From contig NZ_JONT01000016.1 in assembly GCF_000711975.1 (NCBI RefSeq), forward strand, positions 1-54,823: DNA of 54,823 nucleotides, given 5' to 3'. This stretch comes from Desulfofalx alkaliphila DSM 12257 (GTDB lineage: Bacteria > Bacillota > Desulfotomaculia > Desulfotomaculales > Desulfohalotomaculaceae). The position numbers and the translations under genes were made by a program. This document shows, piece after piece, positions 16,656-26,304 of the stretch (positions are counted from its first letter, which is position 1; each line of letters begins with the position of its first letter). The notes under the pieces were generated by a model. That model had not been told where the DNA came from. It saw only the letters and a list, made by a program, of their open reading frames with translations, and did no database searches.

Positions 16656-17750
16656 GTGAATTTAACCACCGGTCTAGTGGGTTTACCCCTGGTGGGTAAA
16701 ACAACAATTTTTAACTTGCTTACCGACTCAAATTTAGAGACATCTAATTTTTTATCCGGCAAAACGGAAACCAATATGGGCCAGGCCAGGGTACCTGATA
16801 AACGCATTGACTTTTTATCCAATATGTTTAAACCGCGCAAAACTACATATGCACAAATTCAGGTTCATGATGTACCTGGCCTGGTGCGGGGTGCCAGTCA
16901 AGGCCAGGGAGTAGGCAACAAATTTATGGATAATATCCGCAATGTAGATATGCTGGTACATGTGGTAAGGGCCTTTAACAACCCTGATGTTCCCCATGTG
17001 GAGGACAGCATTAACCCCATGCGTGACATTGAAACCATTAACACCGAATTGTTGTTTGCTGATATAGAGCTGCTGGATAAACGCATAGAACGTATTCAGC
17101 AGGGCAAAAAAATTAAAAAGGAGCAGCTAAAGGAGCTGGAGGTGCTGAAAAGACTTTTGGCTGCCCTGGAGAATGAACAACCCCTCAGCATGGTGGAGCT
17201 GAACGAAGATGAGCAGCAACTGCTGCAGCACTACAGCTTTTTTACCGAAAAACCCCTGCTGCTGGTAATTAACATCGATGAAGAACAGTTTCAATCTAAT
17301 GATTATCCCCATAAGGCAGAGGTTGAAGCGTGGGCGGCCCAAAGGGATGTACCGGTGCTGGAGATATGCGGCCAAATTGAGATGGAAATTAGTCAATTGC
17401 CCCCCGAAGACCGGGAGATGTTTATGGAGGACCTGGGCATTACCGATTCCGGTATTAATCGTTTGGCCAGGGCCACCTATGAAAGGCTTGGTTTAATATC
17501 CTTTTTCACCACAGGGGAGGATGAAGTAAAGGCCTGGACAATCCGCAAAAACACTGATGCCAAAAGGGCTGCGGGGAAAATTCACTCTGACATAGAGCGG
17601 GGCTTTATCCGTGCCGAGGTAGTTAAATACCAGGATTTGGTGGATGTGGGCAGCATGGCAAAGCTAAAGGATCTGGGCAAATACCGCCTGGAAGGAAAAG
17701 AGTATATTGTGCAAGACGGAGATATTATAAACTTTAGGTTTAATGTATAA
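16656..17750 (+). CDS. ychF: Obg-like ATPase YchF
   Basis: This is a 364-residue member of the YchF/OLA1 family, an ATPase of the Obg group that binds the ribosome and is redox-regulated. The P-loop GLPLVGKTTIF is at the N-terminus, switch II is HDVPGLVRGASQGQGVGNKF, the NIDE nucleotide-base motif follows, and a TGS domain ends at FRFNV. I chose the GTG at 16656, ten bases after GGGAG, over the GTG at 16647, which touches the ribosome site. It is monocistronic with its own terminator. Confidence 0.93.
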   Translation: MNLTTGLVGLPLVGKTTIFNLLTDSNLETSNFLSGKTETNMGQARVPDKRIDFLSNMFKPRKTTYAQIQVHDVPGLVRGASQGQGVGNKFMDNIRNVDMLVHVVRAFNNPDVPHVEDSINPMRDIETINTELLFADIELLDKRIERIQQGKKIKKEQLKELEVLKRLLAALENEQPLSMVELNEDEQQLLQHYSFFTEKPLLLVINIDEEQFQSNDYPHKAEVEAWAAQRDVPVLEICGQIEMEISQLPPEDREMFMEDLGITDSGINRLARATYERLGLISFFTTGEDEVKAWTIRKNTDAKRAAGKIHSDIERGFIRAEVVKYQDLVDVGSMAKLKDLGKYRLEGKEYIVQDGDIINFRFNV

Positions 17751-17785
17751 GGGGGCGGAAGAATTCCGCCCCCCAATTATTTTTA
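17751..17785 (+). terminator. intrinsic terminator after ychF
   Basis: A 10-bp perfect stem GGGGGCGGAA/TTCCGCCCCC with a GAA loop, followed by an AT-rich T-run. It probably serves the convergent gene on the other strand too. Confidence 0.8.
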
Positions 17786-18529
17786 TTAAAATTCATACTT
17801 GGCAGCCCTAGCCACAATGGGATCTAATAGTTCCCTGCTTTGGTGGTCTGCATATTCCTTCATAATCTTAAGCTTCCTGGCCCTGGCGCCGTCGCCCAGC
17901 ACAGTGTTCATTAAATGTACCGGGTAGGGCAACATGGTACCTTCTTGGTCAACTAACTGCTCGGGGAAAAAATATGCATCAAGCTTTGCCAGTTCACCGA
18001 TGATAATGCCCAATTCCTTCTTTGGCACAGGTTTACCGGTGCTGTTGCTGACATCACCGCAATACTCTATTTTAGAGTTTGCTATCTCATCGGGTATTTT
18101 AATTTGATGGTCTTCCCACAGTTTTTTGGCCACATACTGCAGCCCCTGATTTAGATTTCCTTTCTCAAACTCCTGCTTACTTAATAGGCCAAAAAAGCGA
18201 CAGGTGGCCGGGCGTACCTCGTAAATATCACACCTCTTGTCATCGCCTAAAAAGGGGCATTTTTGATTAACATCCACAAGCTCCAGATAAAAATACTCGG
18301 CTGATTTGGATAAAAAGTCTTGCCAGCGATCCTTTAAGTGGTCGCGCACATACCTATACATATTAATATACTCTATGAAAAAAGCCGGAGGGCTGCCGAT
18401 GCTACAGCAGCGGGCGCAGTTTTTACAGGTGCTTTTCGGTAGCTTATCATATGCAAGTTGTAATTCGTCAAAAAGTTTTTGTTGCTGTGCTTTGTTTAAA
18501 GCCTTATAGAGTTCAACAGCAGGTAGCAT
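17786..18529 (-). CDS. YkgJ-family cysteine-cluster protein
   Basis: This is a 247-residue protein with the Cys-rich pattern CKNCARCCSIGSP (N-terminal third) and CPFLGDDKRCDIYEVRPATC, which defines the YkgJ/UPF0153 zinc- or iron-sulfur-binding family of unknown function. The remainder is helical and ordinary. The start is ATG at 18527-18529 after AAAGGAG; an in-frame ATG at 18556 upstream would hold the ribosome site inside the gene. It is transcribed alone. Confidence 0.8.
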   Translation of the reverse strand: MLPAVELYKALNKAQQQKLFDELQLAYDKLPKSTCKNCARCCSIGSPPAFFIEYINMYRYVRDHLKDRWQDFLSKSAEYFYLELVDVNQKCPFLGDDKRCDIYEVRPATCRFFGLLSKQEFEKGNLNQGLQYVAKKLWEDHQIKIPDEIANSKIEYCGDVSNSTGKPVPKKELGIIIGELAKLDAYFFPEQLVDQEGTMLPYPVHLMNTVLGDGARARKLKIMKEYADHQSRELLDPIVARAAKYEF

Positions 18530-18664
18530 TATGCGGTCATCTCCTTTGTTAATCATTTCACTATTTCATTATAACAAATAATATAACTTAATGCGATAGT
18601 AAAACTATAGTTGAAATAAAGGAAATATGAAATTTCATTGGAAATTTCACTTAATTTAATATCC

Positions 18665-18785
18665 TTGAATATAATGTCGATATATGTCATAATATTTGTC
18701 GACACGAACCTTTTCTCTCCATGAGAAATAATATTAAATGTTTTTTTATTGTCCCCCTGCTCAAAGAGATAGGGGGTCTTTTTTA
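18665..18785 (+). promoter_or_regulatory. short promoter-to-terminator leader or sRNA candidate
   Basis: TTGAAT (18665-18670), 17 bases and CATAAT (18688-18693) form a promoter. About 60 bases later a CCCCCT/AGGGGG hairpin with a T-run (18753-18785) forms a terminator. The gap from 18530 to 18930 holds no gene. The unit could make a small RNA of about 85 bases, or be a transcription attenuator ahead of the phosphate transporter. No riboswitch class was recognised. Confidence 0.35.
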
Positions 18786-18930
18786 TATTTTTTCTTATTT
18801 GTACGATAAAACTTCCTAAATAGACACAGGGAAAAAAATCTTATCCATTGTCTAAGTACGTGAAATGATTTACAATATTGATATAGGCATATATCTGGCA
18901 AAATTTTGTCTAAGCGAGGTGAATTTTGCT

Positions 18931-20622
18931 ATGTGGTTGGAAGCCACCTTGGGTCTAATGGGCGGCATGGGCCTGCTGCTCTATGGTATGTACATCATGA
19001 GCGAGGGCTTACAAAAGATAGCCGGCCAAAAACTACGCACCGTAATGAGCACCTTAACCCAAAATAGATTTATCGGTCTCTTGGTTGGTGCAGTGGTTAC
19101 AGTAATTTTACAAAGCAGCACTGCAACCACAGTTATACTGGTGGGTTTGACCAGTGCCTCTATCATAACCTTGAGACAGACGCTGGCGGTAATACTGGGT
19201 GCTGATATTGGAACCACCATCACTGCCCAGTTAATAGCCCTTAAGGTAACTGAAATTGCACTACCCATAGTGGGTATTGGCGCCACCATTATATTTTTCG
19301 GTAAAACAGGGAAATACAAGCGCATCGGCCAGGCAATAACAGGTTTTGGTCTACTGTTTTTAGGTCTTAAAATAATGTCAGATGTGATGTACCCACTGCG
19401 GGATGACCCCTTTTTTACCAATGCTCTCATGCAAATCAGTGATCGCCCGGTGCTGGCTATATTATTGGCGGCCATATTTACCTTTTTAGTGCACAGCAGT
19501 GCTGCCACCATAGGTATCATTATGCTGTTGGCAATGCAGGGTTTGGTGCCGCTGGTTTCGGCAGTTTTCCTGCTCTTTGGTGCCAACATCGGCACATCAT
19601 TTACCGCCCTGATATCCAGCTTGGGGTCCACTAGGGAGGCCCAAAGGGTGGCCACTGCCCATTTGCTTTTTAAACTTGTGGGGGTGTTAATCTTTTTACC
19701 CTTTGTGAGCCCCTTTGCAAACCTGGTTACTTGGATTACACCTAACTCACCGGGCTTTCAGGTGGCAAACGTGCACACCATTTTTAATGTGGCGATAGCT
19801 TTAATGTTTTTGCCTTTCACTGCCCAGTTTGCTAAGTTTCTAGAATATATTATTCCGGAAAAGGATATGACGGTTAAAGAGTTCAAACCTAGGTACCTTG
19901 ACGACACACTGATAAGCTCACCTTCTATCGCCATTGGTTTGGCAACTAAAGAAATTATTAGGGTATCGGATAACGTTACCGAAATGGTGCGTAAATGTGA
20001 CCAATTATTTAAAGAATACAATCCTGAAATGGTGGAAGAACTGTTAAATAAAGAAGAAAAGGTTGACCAACTATCTGAAAACATTAATAAATATTTAACA
20101 AAAATAATGCGTCAGTCCATTTCCAGGGATGATTTTAACCGCTGTATGGGGCTGGTGCATATTGTAAAGGATTATGAGCATATCGGCGACGTGATAGAAA
20201 AGAACATTGTTTATCTGGCGGAAAGTAAGTATGCCAATAATGCTGACTTTACTCCCGAAGGACATCGGGAAATAACAGTGATGCTGCAAAGAATTATCGA
20301 GTTAATGACGGTGGTTAATACCGCCTTTGTATCTAACAGCTGCTACATGGCAGAAAAGGCCAAAATGATGCAGGATGATATTATTGATTTAGAGTTCAGG
20401 TTAAGAATGAGCCACTTTGCCCGGATGCAAAAGGGCGGTAAAGAGGTTGAAAATACCAGCTCTATTTTCCTGGATATCATCAATTCTTACCTTAGAATTG
20501 GCGAGCACCTGAGCAACATTGCCATGGCCTTAACCGATGAAGTTTCATGTACATGGCATGCAGAAGTAGAACTGATTTATGGTCCTGACAATAGCATCGA
20601 AACCGGCGGATTAACTAAGTAA
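18931..20622 (+). CDS. Na+/phosphate cotransporter family protein with PhoU-like tail
   Basis: This is a 563-residue member of the NptA/YjbB family, which couples inorganic phosphate movement to Na+. Two inverted repeats carry the family's QSSTATT (residue 61 on) and HSSAATI (188 on) motifs with flanking GAD/GAN-IGTT(F/I) sequences. A cytoplasmic PhoU-like four-helix region follows (about 345-545). The start at 18931 follows GAGGTG; a longer in-frame ATG at 18865 lacks a ribosome site. It is monocistronic, with an attenuator-like leader upstream and a strong terminator after it. Confidence 0.9.
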   Translation: MWLEATLGLMGGMGLLLYGMYIMSEGLQKIAGQKLRTVMSTLTQNRFIGLLVGAVVTVILQSSTATTVILVGLTSASIITLRQTLAVILGADIGTTITAQLIALKVTEIALPIVGIGATIIFFGKTGKYKRIGQAITGFGLLFLGLKIMSDVMYPLRDDPFFTNALMQISDRPVLAILLAAIFTFLVHSSAATIGIIMLLAMQGLVPLVSAVFLLFGANIGTSFTALISSLGSTREAQRVATAHLLFKLVGVLIFLPFVSPFANLVTWITPNSPGFQVANVHTIFNVAIALMFLPFTAQFAKFLEYIIPEKDMTVKEFKPRYLDDTLISSPSIAIGLATKEIIRVSDNVTEMVRKCDQLFKEYNPEMVEELLNKEEKVDQLSENINKYLTKIMRQSISRDDFNRCMGLVHIVKDYEHIGDVIEKNIVYLAESKYANNADFTPEGHREITVMLQRIIELMTVVNTAFVSNSCYMAEKAKMMQDDIIDLEFRLRMSHFARMQKGGKEVENTSSIFLDIINSYLRIGEHLSNIAMALTDEVSCTWHAEVELIYGPDNSIETGGLTK

Positions 20623-20633
20623 TTAATAAGCAC

Positions 20634-20682
20634 ATAAAAAACCCCCACCGTAAAATCAATTTTTACGGTGGGGGTTAAATAA
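20634..20682 (+). terminator. strong terminator between convergent genes
   Basis: AACCCCCACCGTAAAA and its complement form a long perfect stem flanked by A-runs and T-runs, and it can serve both the transporter gene and the SLH gene that converges on it. Confidence 0.85.
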
Positions 20683-20685
20683 TTT

Positions 20686-22665
20686 CTACTTGTCGTATAC
20701 GGTTATTTTCCGCACCTCTTTGTTTTTAAGTTCTAATTCCACTTCCCAGTTTCTTTTTAAATCTTCAAAATAGAGGTTATCGTCATCTACCCGGTCTCTA
20801 ATGGTTACCCTGTTGTATACGTCAAAGGTGAATCTGTTACCGCTGTCCTGTCGTATTTCAATTTCCCAGTCTCTTTCGCTCACAGATGAGATTGTACCTG
20901 TGACGGTAATATCTTCATCGTCAGTCACTTCAATTGCCTTTACTTCATCCTTGTGCACATAAACTGTCACTTCGCTGCCGATGATATAGCGGTCAATATC
21001 GAATCCACGGGGTAAATCCAATATTTTTCTGCCCACTTTAATTTCATCTCTACTTAAATCTTCAATGATACCATTGTATTCTTCCACCAGCTCGATGGTT
21101 TCTACCTTGCCCCTTTTGTCCAGGTGCAACATTACAGTATCCCTGTCGCTGCTGTCAAGTTGCCAGAAGGATATCTTTTTACCGTTAAGATCATATACCG
21201 CTACGTCATAATTTACATCAAAGCTGTTTCTGTTGCCGTAGTTATCTATAATGGTAATTCTCCAGTCGTCATCGTCATTCCGCTCATTATTCAAGCGGCT
21301 AACGGTGCCGATGTTGTGTAGGGTGCCTTTTTCTAAAAACTGTATTTTATAGGCTTTGCCGTCGCCATGGGTAATTTTCACCACGTAGCCGGTGCTTAAA
21401 TCATCGTAATAGTATTTGGAATCCCTATGGTCGGTAACACTTGTCCACCGGCTGTCAACGTCATAGGAGTGCTGTCTACCGTCCTTGCCAATGGTAATTC
21501 TATCATCCCTGATGGAGGTAATATGTCCCTCAATTGTACTGCTTTCTATCATGTCAATGCGCTGCAGATCATTACCCCTTAAAGTCATCTTCACAAGGGC
21601 GTCTTTATTTAAGGACAGTAAGGAAGTTGACTTGTTGTTGGCGTCATAAACGCCGGTGCTTGACGAAATGTTATAGGTTTTTGTGCTGCCGTCCATCAAT
21701 TCGACTCTTAAGGTATTTAAGGCCAGCTCTTTTACATAACCCCAGCGGTCTTCAACCTTTGAAGTATTGTTATTAACCGGTGACTTAATGCTTCCGCCGG
21801 TTGTTTTAATAAAAGTAATACGATTATTGTTATCTAAATATGCCCTAACTAACTGGCTTGACGGTATGTTGGATATTGAAACCAATTTTTCGTTGCTGTA
21901 TACCGGTGCATTGTTGCTTAGGGTGTAGACACTGGTGAGTCCGGAACCGGTATTAATGGTTACCCTTGAGTTGGCGGTGTCAACTTTCTCAATGTAGCCA
22001 ACCAGCCGTTTACCGGGATTTGGGTCTGCCAGGCCTTTTTCTGTCAGCCTGGAAAGAATGGTAGCCACCTCTTGACGCAGAACACTGGATGTGGGATCAA
22101 ACTGAGTGGTGGTTCTACCTTGCATTATTCCTGCTTCATATACCCCGGCTATATAACTGTGGTAGGCAGAGGAGATCTTGTTTTTATCCGTAAAGGGCAA
22201 TTTGTCGGCATTACCCCGCAGGTCAAAGGCCGCTGCAACAATGATAGCCACTTCTTGTCTTGAGGCAGCACTGTTTGGGTTCATGTGCTTTAAACCGGCG
22301 GCGTTTAACCAACCTCTGTCGGCAGCCACTGCCAGATATTTTTTAACGGTGTCGTTGGCCCCCGGCGGAAATTCGTAGGAACAGTTTTGCAAGTTGTACC
22401 GCTCGGCTTCATCCACCAGGTTATTAATGCGTGCCAGCATAACAATGGTTTGATTAAGGGTTACCGGATCCCTGGGGCCAAAGGTGCCGTCGGTGTGGCC
22501 TGCAATTACCCCGGCGGCATTCATTTCTTCAACGCTGGGCCTGGCCCAGTGGTCGCCGGTGACATCGCTAAATATGGGCTGTGCAGCCCAGGCAGTACTG
22601 GATAAAGCCAAAAGCATAGCGCTTATTAATGCCATGAATAATAAATTTTTTATCCCTTTCCTCAT
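20686..22665 (-). CDS. secreted SLH-domain protein with repeat modules
   Basis: This 659-residue surface protein has a signal peptide (about 1-27, ending AWA-AQP). Three S-layer-homology domains (about 30-215) anchor it to cell-wall polymer; for example VTGDHWARPSVEEMNAAGVI contains the conserved WARPSVEE and GHTDGTF. The rest is at least six beta-rich repeats of about 60 residues with a recurring G.I..I......I.I pattern. It is acidic, as expected for surface exposure. It is divergent from a second SLH protein, with a palindrome between them. The role of the repeats is unknown; they resemble structural or adhesion modules. Confidence 0.85.
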   Translation of the reverse strand: MRKGIKNLLFMALISAMLLALSSTAWAAQPIFSDVTGDHWARPSVEEMNAAGVIAGHTDGTFGPRDPVTLNQTIVMLARINNLVDEAERYNLQNCSYEFPPGANDTVKKYLAVAADRGWLNAAGLKHMNPNSAASRQEVAIIVAAAFDLRGNADKLPFTDKNKISSAYHSYIAGVYEAGIMQGRTTTQFDPTSSVLRQEVATILSRLTEKGLADPNPGKRLVGYIEKVDTANSRVTINTGSGLTSVYTLSNNAPVYSNEKLVSISNIPSSQLVRAYLDNNNRITFIKTTGGSIKSPVNNNTSKVEDRWGYVKELALNTLRVELMDGSTKTYNISSSTGVYDANNKSTSLLSLNKDALVKMTLRGNDLQRIDMIESSTIEGHITSIRDDRITIGKDGRQHSYDVDSRWTSVTDHRDSKYYYDDLSTGYVVKITHGDGKAYKIQFLEKGTLHNIGTVSRLNNERNDDDDWRITIIDNYGNRNSFDVNYDVAVYDLNGKKISFWQLDSSDRDTVMLHLDKRGKVETIELVEEYNGIIEDLSRDEIKVGRKILDLPRGFDIDRYIIGSEVTVYVHKDEVKAIEVTDDEDITVTGTISSVSERDWEIEIRQDSGNRFTFDVYNRVTIRDRVDDDNLYFEDLKRNWEVELELKNKEVRKITVYDK

Positions 22666-22713
22666 AATACCCTCCCATTTATTGTGTGTTAATAATTAAT
22701 TAATTATCCGTCT

Positions 22714-22734
22714 TTTAGGCAAATCCTGCCTAAA
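22714..22734. promoter_or_regulatory. palindrome in the divergent SLH promoter region
   Basis: TTTAGGCA and its exact complement flank a 5-base centre. It lies between the two divergent SLH gene starts and lacks a T-run, so it is more likely an operator than a terminator. No promoter could be placed with confidence. Confidence 0.4.
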
Positions 22735-22800
22735 CTGCTAAAGTATTGTTAAAAAATTACCGACATTAATATTATGGAATCTACTAAGGAGGATGGCATC

Positions 22801-24267
22801 ATGAGAAGGCATAGCAAAGGTATTTTAATATTTGTACTGGTAACACTGCTGCTTATTTTAACCGCCCAGCCTGCCCTGGCTGACAGAACTTATTCTGTGC
22901 GTGTAAGCCCCGGCGAGGAGCTTGAAGACGATAAATATACGGTATTATCCAACACAGTAGAAATTAGGGTGCGGGGAAGTACCGGAACTGAAAAAGTTAC
23001 CATTGGCAATGTAGAGGCTGAGCCCAAGGGACGCTACTGGTACTTTGAAGACTACCCCCTAAGCAGGGGAGAAAACAAACTAACCATCACCGTGGAAGAA
23101 ATTGAAATAGAAAACGGGCAAGAAGTAACTAAAACCTATACCCAAGACTTAACCATTTATTATAGGGATGTGGCGGCACCCGAATCCCGTTATCGGGTGG
23201 CAGATATAACCGAGGTAAACACCATTGAAGCCTTTGGCGGTGAGGTGGTTTTACGGTTGGGAGACCATAATGCCGTCATGAACAGTGGCCGCAACCGCCT
23301 GGCCGATGATCAGAGTATAGATATCACTGTATACAGCGAAGGGGCCCGCTATCGTCCTAATTTTATACCTGCAAGCAGGCTTTTTGAAATCCGCGCCGAC
23401 AGTGATAAATATAGCCTGTTAAATGAAGGCCAAATAACACTTAAATACAATACTGAGAGTTTTGGTGCAGGGCTGGAAACCCTTACGGTGCTATGGTTCC
23501 AAGATTATAGCGGAGACCCCAACCGCTCAGTGTTTGAGAATTTAGGCGGTGTGGTGGACCCAGAGAACAAAACCATTACCGTTCCCTTGCGCAAAAACGG
23601 TTTTGGTTATTATGGTGTCTTTAACGTTTCAAACGCCTTTAATGACTTTTATATGTATCAGGGCAAGGTAAGTTGGTCCAGCACCTATGTTATGCCCCTT
23701 TATGCCAAAGGAATTATGAACCCCCTTAACCCACAGACCGGTTCCTTTGGTTTGCTTACTTGGGACGGCAGAGAGCAGCCAACCACCCAGGGTGAGTTCG
23801 CCACCATGCTGGCTAAGGCACTACAGCTGCCTGTGGATAGAATTGAGCCCTATAACTATGACTACGACTACAACCACTATCACTACAGATATTTGACGGC
23901 CATAAGCGATCCCCATGTGGAAGCGGCGGCACGCCATGGCTTGTTAAACGGCATACCTATTGGGGCCAACAACTTTATTAGCCGGGAACAAGCGGCTGTG
24001 ATGATTACCCGTGCCGCCAACCTGAAGGTGTATGATGACCCTAACCTAATCAGCAGGATAAACGAAAGAATATTTACCGATGCCAAGCTAATGTCCCACT
24101 GGAAACAACCTTATATATATGCAGCTTACCGCGCCAACTTAATGCCGGTAACTGCCGATAAGAATCAGCGCAACCGCTTTAAGTTTGAGCCCCAACAGCC
24201 GCTGACCAGGGTACAGGCGGCAGAGATGGTATATAAACTGATGAAAAATAGGGAGCAGAATCAATAA
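22801..24267 (+). CDS. secreted protein with C-terminal SLH domains
   Basis: This is a 488-residue surface protein. The signal peptide (about 1-28, ending ALA-DRTY) is followed by a beta-rich region (30-300) and three C-terminal SLH motifs (about 310-480). The start at 22801 follows AAGGAGG; an upstream ATG at 22774 would include the ribosome site. Unlike the divergent protein, its SLH repeats are at the C-terminus, so the free domain points the other way. Function of the N-terminal region is not recognised. Confidence 0.85.
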   Translation: MRRHSKGILIFVLVTLLLILTAQPALADRTYSVRVSPGEELEDDKYTVLSNTVEIRVRGSTGTEKVTIGNVEAEPKGRYWYFEDYPLSRGENKLTITVEEIEIENGQEVTKTYTQDLTIYYRDVAAPESRYRVADITEVNTIEAFGGEVVLRLGDHNAVMNSGRNRLADDQSIDITVYSEGARYRPNFIPASRLFEIRADSDKYSLLNEGQITLKYNTESFGAGLETLTVLWFQDYSGDPNRSVFENLGGVVDPENKTITVPLRKNGFGYYGVFNVSNAFNDFYMYQGKVSWSSTYVMPLYAKGIMNPLNPQTGSFGLLTWDGREQPTTQGEFATMLAKALQLPVDRIEPYNYDYDYNHYHYRYLTAISDPHVEAAARHGLLNGIPIGANNFISREQAAVMITRAANLKVYDDPNLISRINERIFTDAKLMSHWKQPYIYAAYRANLMPVTADKNQRNRFKFEPQQPLTRVQAAEMVYKLMKNREQNQ

Positions 24268-24368
24268 AATTATGTTTTTAGGTCACTTTCCTCCTGCTAA
24301 AAACCCCTTTGCCGGCATATACATTAGAAACGAAACTGTGTAGATAGGGGTTTGAGGAGGGAAACCTG

Positions 24369-25103
24369 TTGAAAAAAATTGTAATTGCCGGCAGGAACGA
24401 TGCGGGTAAAAGCACTATACTGGGTGAGATTTACAAGGGCTTAAAGAATAAAGGCTATCAACCCTTGGCGGTGGGTTCGGGGGTGCAGGATGAAAAACCA
24501 TACCTCCATAAGGACATTGATGTTAACTACCTAACCATAGCGGTGCCGGAGCCCGGTTGGGACGTGGTGGAAGATATTGAAAGGGTAATTCGCAATGCCT
24601 GCAATCAGCTGCAAGAAAAGAATATGCTTATTAAGCATGCCCGTAAAGCGTTGGAAGAGTTGAACAAGGTGCGTTCGGTGCTGGAGTTGGGCCACCTTTC
24701 CCAGTCAGACATACCCAAAATTTCTAAGGCACCTAACGTGGTACTGGTTGAGGCGGTGGGCATCAACGACGGATATAAATCTGTGGAATGCCGTAAATTG
24801 GCAGATGTACTGGTCACCGTCATACCCGCCGGAATAAAGGGTGAGATAATAATGGAAGCCGGTAATGTGTTGCTGGATGAGGCGGATATTCTGGTTGTCA
24901 CTAAGATAGACGAAACTCCGCGGGATGTAACCTCAACCACCATTAAACTGCTGCAGCGTATTTACCGCTATAAACCAATTATCCCGGTGGTGGCCACCCA
25001 AGGTGTACACTTAAATCTAGTTATCGATGAGATATTAAAATTTATGATTGATCCGTTAATTTTGGTGGACAAAGCGGAAAACTACGAAGCGAAAAAACAC
25101 TGA
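24369..25103 (+). CDS. SIMIBI-class GTPase of the HypB/UreG type
   Basis: This is a 244-residue P-loop protein: KKIVIAGRNDAGKSTILGEI holds the Walker A, LVEAVGINDG fits the switch region, and VVTKID is the NKxD-type base motif (TKID). HypB and UreG, which load nickel, and MeaB, which guards B12 enzymes, have this architecture. The His/Cys metal sites of HypB are not obvious, and a long helical insert (about 75-115) separates the motifs. The TTG start follows GGAGG. It is isolated, with no hydrogenase or urease neighbours, so the client is unknown. Confidence 0.7.
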   Translation: MKKIVIAGRNDAGKSTILGEIYKGLKNKGYQPLAVGSGVQDEKPYLHKDIDVNYLTIAVPEPGWDVVEDIERVIRNACNQLQEKNMLIKHARKALEELNKVRSVLELGHLSQSDIPKISKAPNVVLVEAVGINDGYKSVECRKLADVLVTVIPAGIKGEIIMEAGNVLLDEADILVVTKIDETPRDVTSTTIKLLQRIYRYKPIIPVVATQGVHLNLVIDEILKFMIDPLILVDKAENYEAKKH

Positions 25104-25106
25104 TCC

Positions 25107-25137
25107 AAACCCCTTCTGAAACTTCAGAAGGGGTTTC
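25107..25137 (+). terminator. intrinsic terminator after the GTPase gene
   Basis: AAACCCCTTCTGAA and its complement form a perfect 14-bp stem around AC, followed by CTGCTTGCTTTAT. Confidence 0.85.
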
Positions 25138-25252
25138 TGCTTGCTTTATCCATAGGCCCCTCCGCCCCAGCCGCCATAATCATATTGTAACAAAAACCGT
25201 TATAATGTTATAATTGGTTGACATGCTATAAAATACTATAGGGGAGATTGTC

Positions 25253-26287
25253 TTGAGAAGGATGACCTTTAACCCTAAAAAGGGTATTAGATTTGCAGTT
25301 GGCCTTTTATTGGCTCTTTTGGTGGTGGGTGCAGGGGCATTGCTGTATTTTAATTCTTTATTGGCCCCGGTTGCAAAAGAAGCCCAACAAGCGGAGATGG
25401 TGGAGATTCCCGCTAACAGCAGCGGCGCCGCCGTGGCAGCAATGCTTGAGGAAAGGGGCCTAATAAAAAGTTCACTGGCCTTTAGAGTCTATTGCCGCTA
25501 CAAGGGCTTAGACAGTGAAATTAAAACCGGTGAATATGAGCTTGGTGCCCATATGTCTACGCCGGAAATAATAGAAAGTTTAATACAGGGTAGCCAGGTT
25601 TACTATAGCTTTACCATACCTGAAGGTTACACTGTGGAACAAATTGCCGACCTTCTTTATGAGCAAGGGTTTGTAAATAAAGAAAAGTTTTTACAGCTTT
25701 GCAAAGAGGGGGACTTTGATTTTCCCTTTTTGCCTAAAAAACAAGAAGACATCCGGTATAGGCTGGAAGGTTATCTCTTCCCAAACACTTACAGCATTAC
25801 CAGGCACGATGATGAAGAAAGTATTATTTTGATGATGTTAGAGCGGTTTGTTTATGAAACCAATAACATTAATTTTGAAGAAAGGGCCAAGGCCTTGGGT
25901 TTAACGGTGCATGAAGCGGTGACGGTGGCGGCAATGATTGAGCGCGAGGCCAAGGTGGAAAAAGATCGTCCCCTTATTGCGGGGGTTATTTATAACCGCC
26001 TGAAAATAAACATGCCCTTGCAAATTGATGCCACTGTGCTCTATGCCCTGGGCGAGCATAAAGAAACGGTCCTGTACAAAGACTTAGAGGTAAAATCTCC
26101 TTATAACACTTATTACATTAACACCATGCCGGTGGGGCCCATTGCCAACCCTGGGCTGTCATCCCTGGAGGCCACCGTTAAGCCTGATAAAAATGATTAT
26201 TTGTACTATGTGGCTAAGCCCGACGGCAGCCATGTGTTCTCAAAAACCTTAGAGGAGCACGAGTTAAATAAAGCCAAGTACTTGTAA
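25253..26287 (+). CDS. mltG: endolytic peptidoglycan transglycosylase MltG
   Basis: This is a 344-residue YceG-family enzyme that cuts nascent glycan strands inside the chain and sets their length. One N-terminal transmembrane helix (about 12-34) precedes a LysM-like region, and the catalytic Glu sits in VAAMIEREAKVEKDRPLIAG. IYNRL and VGPIANPG are further family motifs. The TTG start is 8 bases after GGGGAG. The next gene follows after 17 bases, and a PBP is nearby, fitting a cell-wall role. Confidence 0.93.
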   Translation: MRRMTFNPKKGIRFAVGLLLALLVVGAGALLYFNSLLAPVAKEAQQAEMVEIPANSSGAAVAAMLEERGLIKSSLAFRVYCRYKGLDSEIKTGEYELGAHMSTPEIIESLIQGSQVYYSFTIPEGYTVEQIADLLYEQGFVNKEKFLQLCKEGDFDFPFLPKKQEDIRYRLEGYLFPNTYSITRHDDEESIILMMLERFVYETNNINFEERAKALGLTVHEAVTVAAMIEREAKVEKDRPLIAGVIYNRLKINMPLQIDATVLYALGEHKETVLYKDLEVKSPYNTYYINTMPVGPIANPGLSSLEATVKPDKNDYLYYVAKPDGSHVFSKTLEEHELNKAKYL

Positions 26288-26304
26288 AATGGAGCGAATA
26301 TAAA

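Noticed and set aside
18981-19655. 224-codon minus-strand frame inside the Na/phosphate transporter gene
   Set aside because: It lies opposite conserved transporter motifs and has no plausible protein features or start signal.
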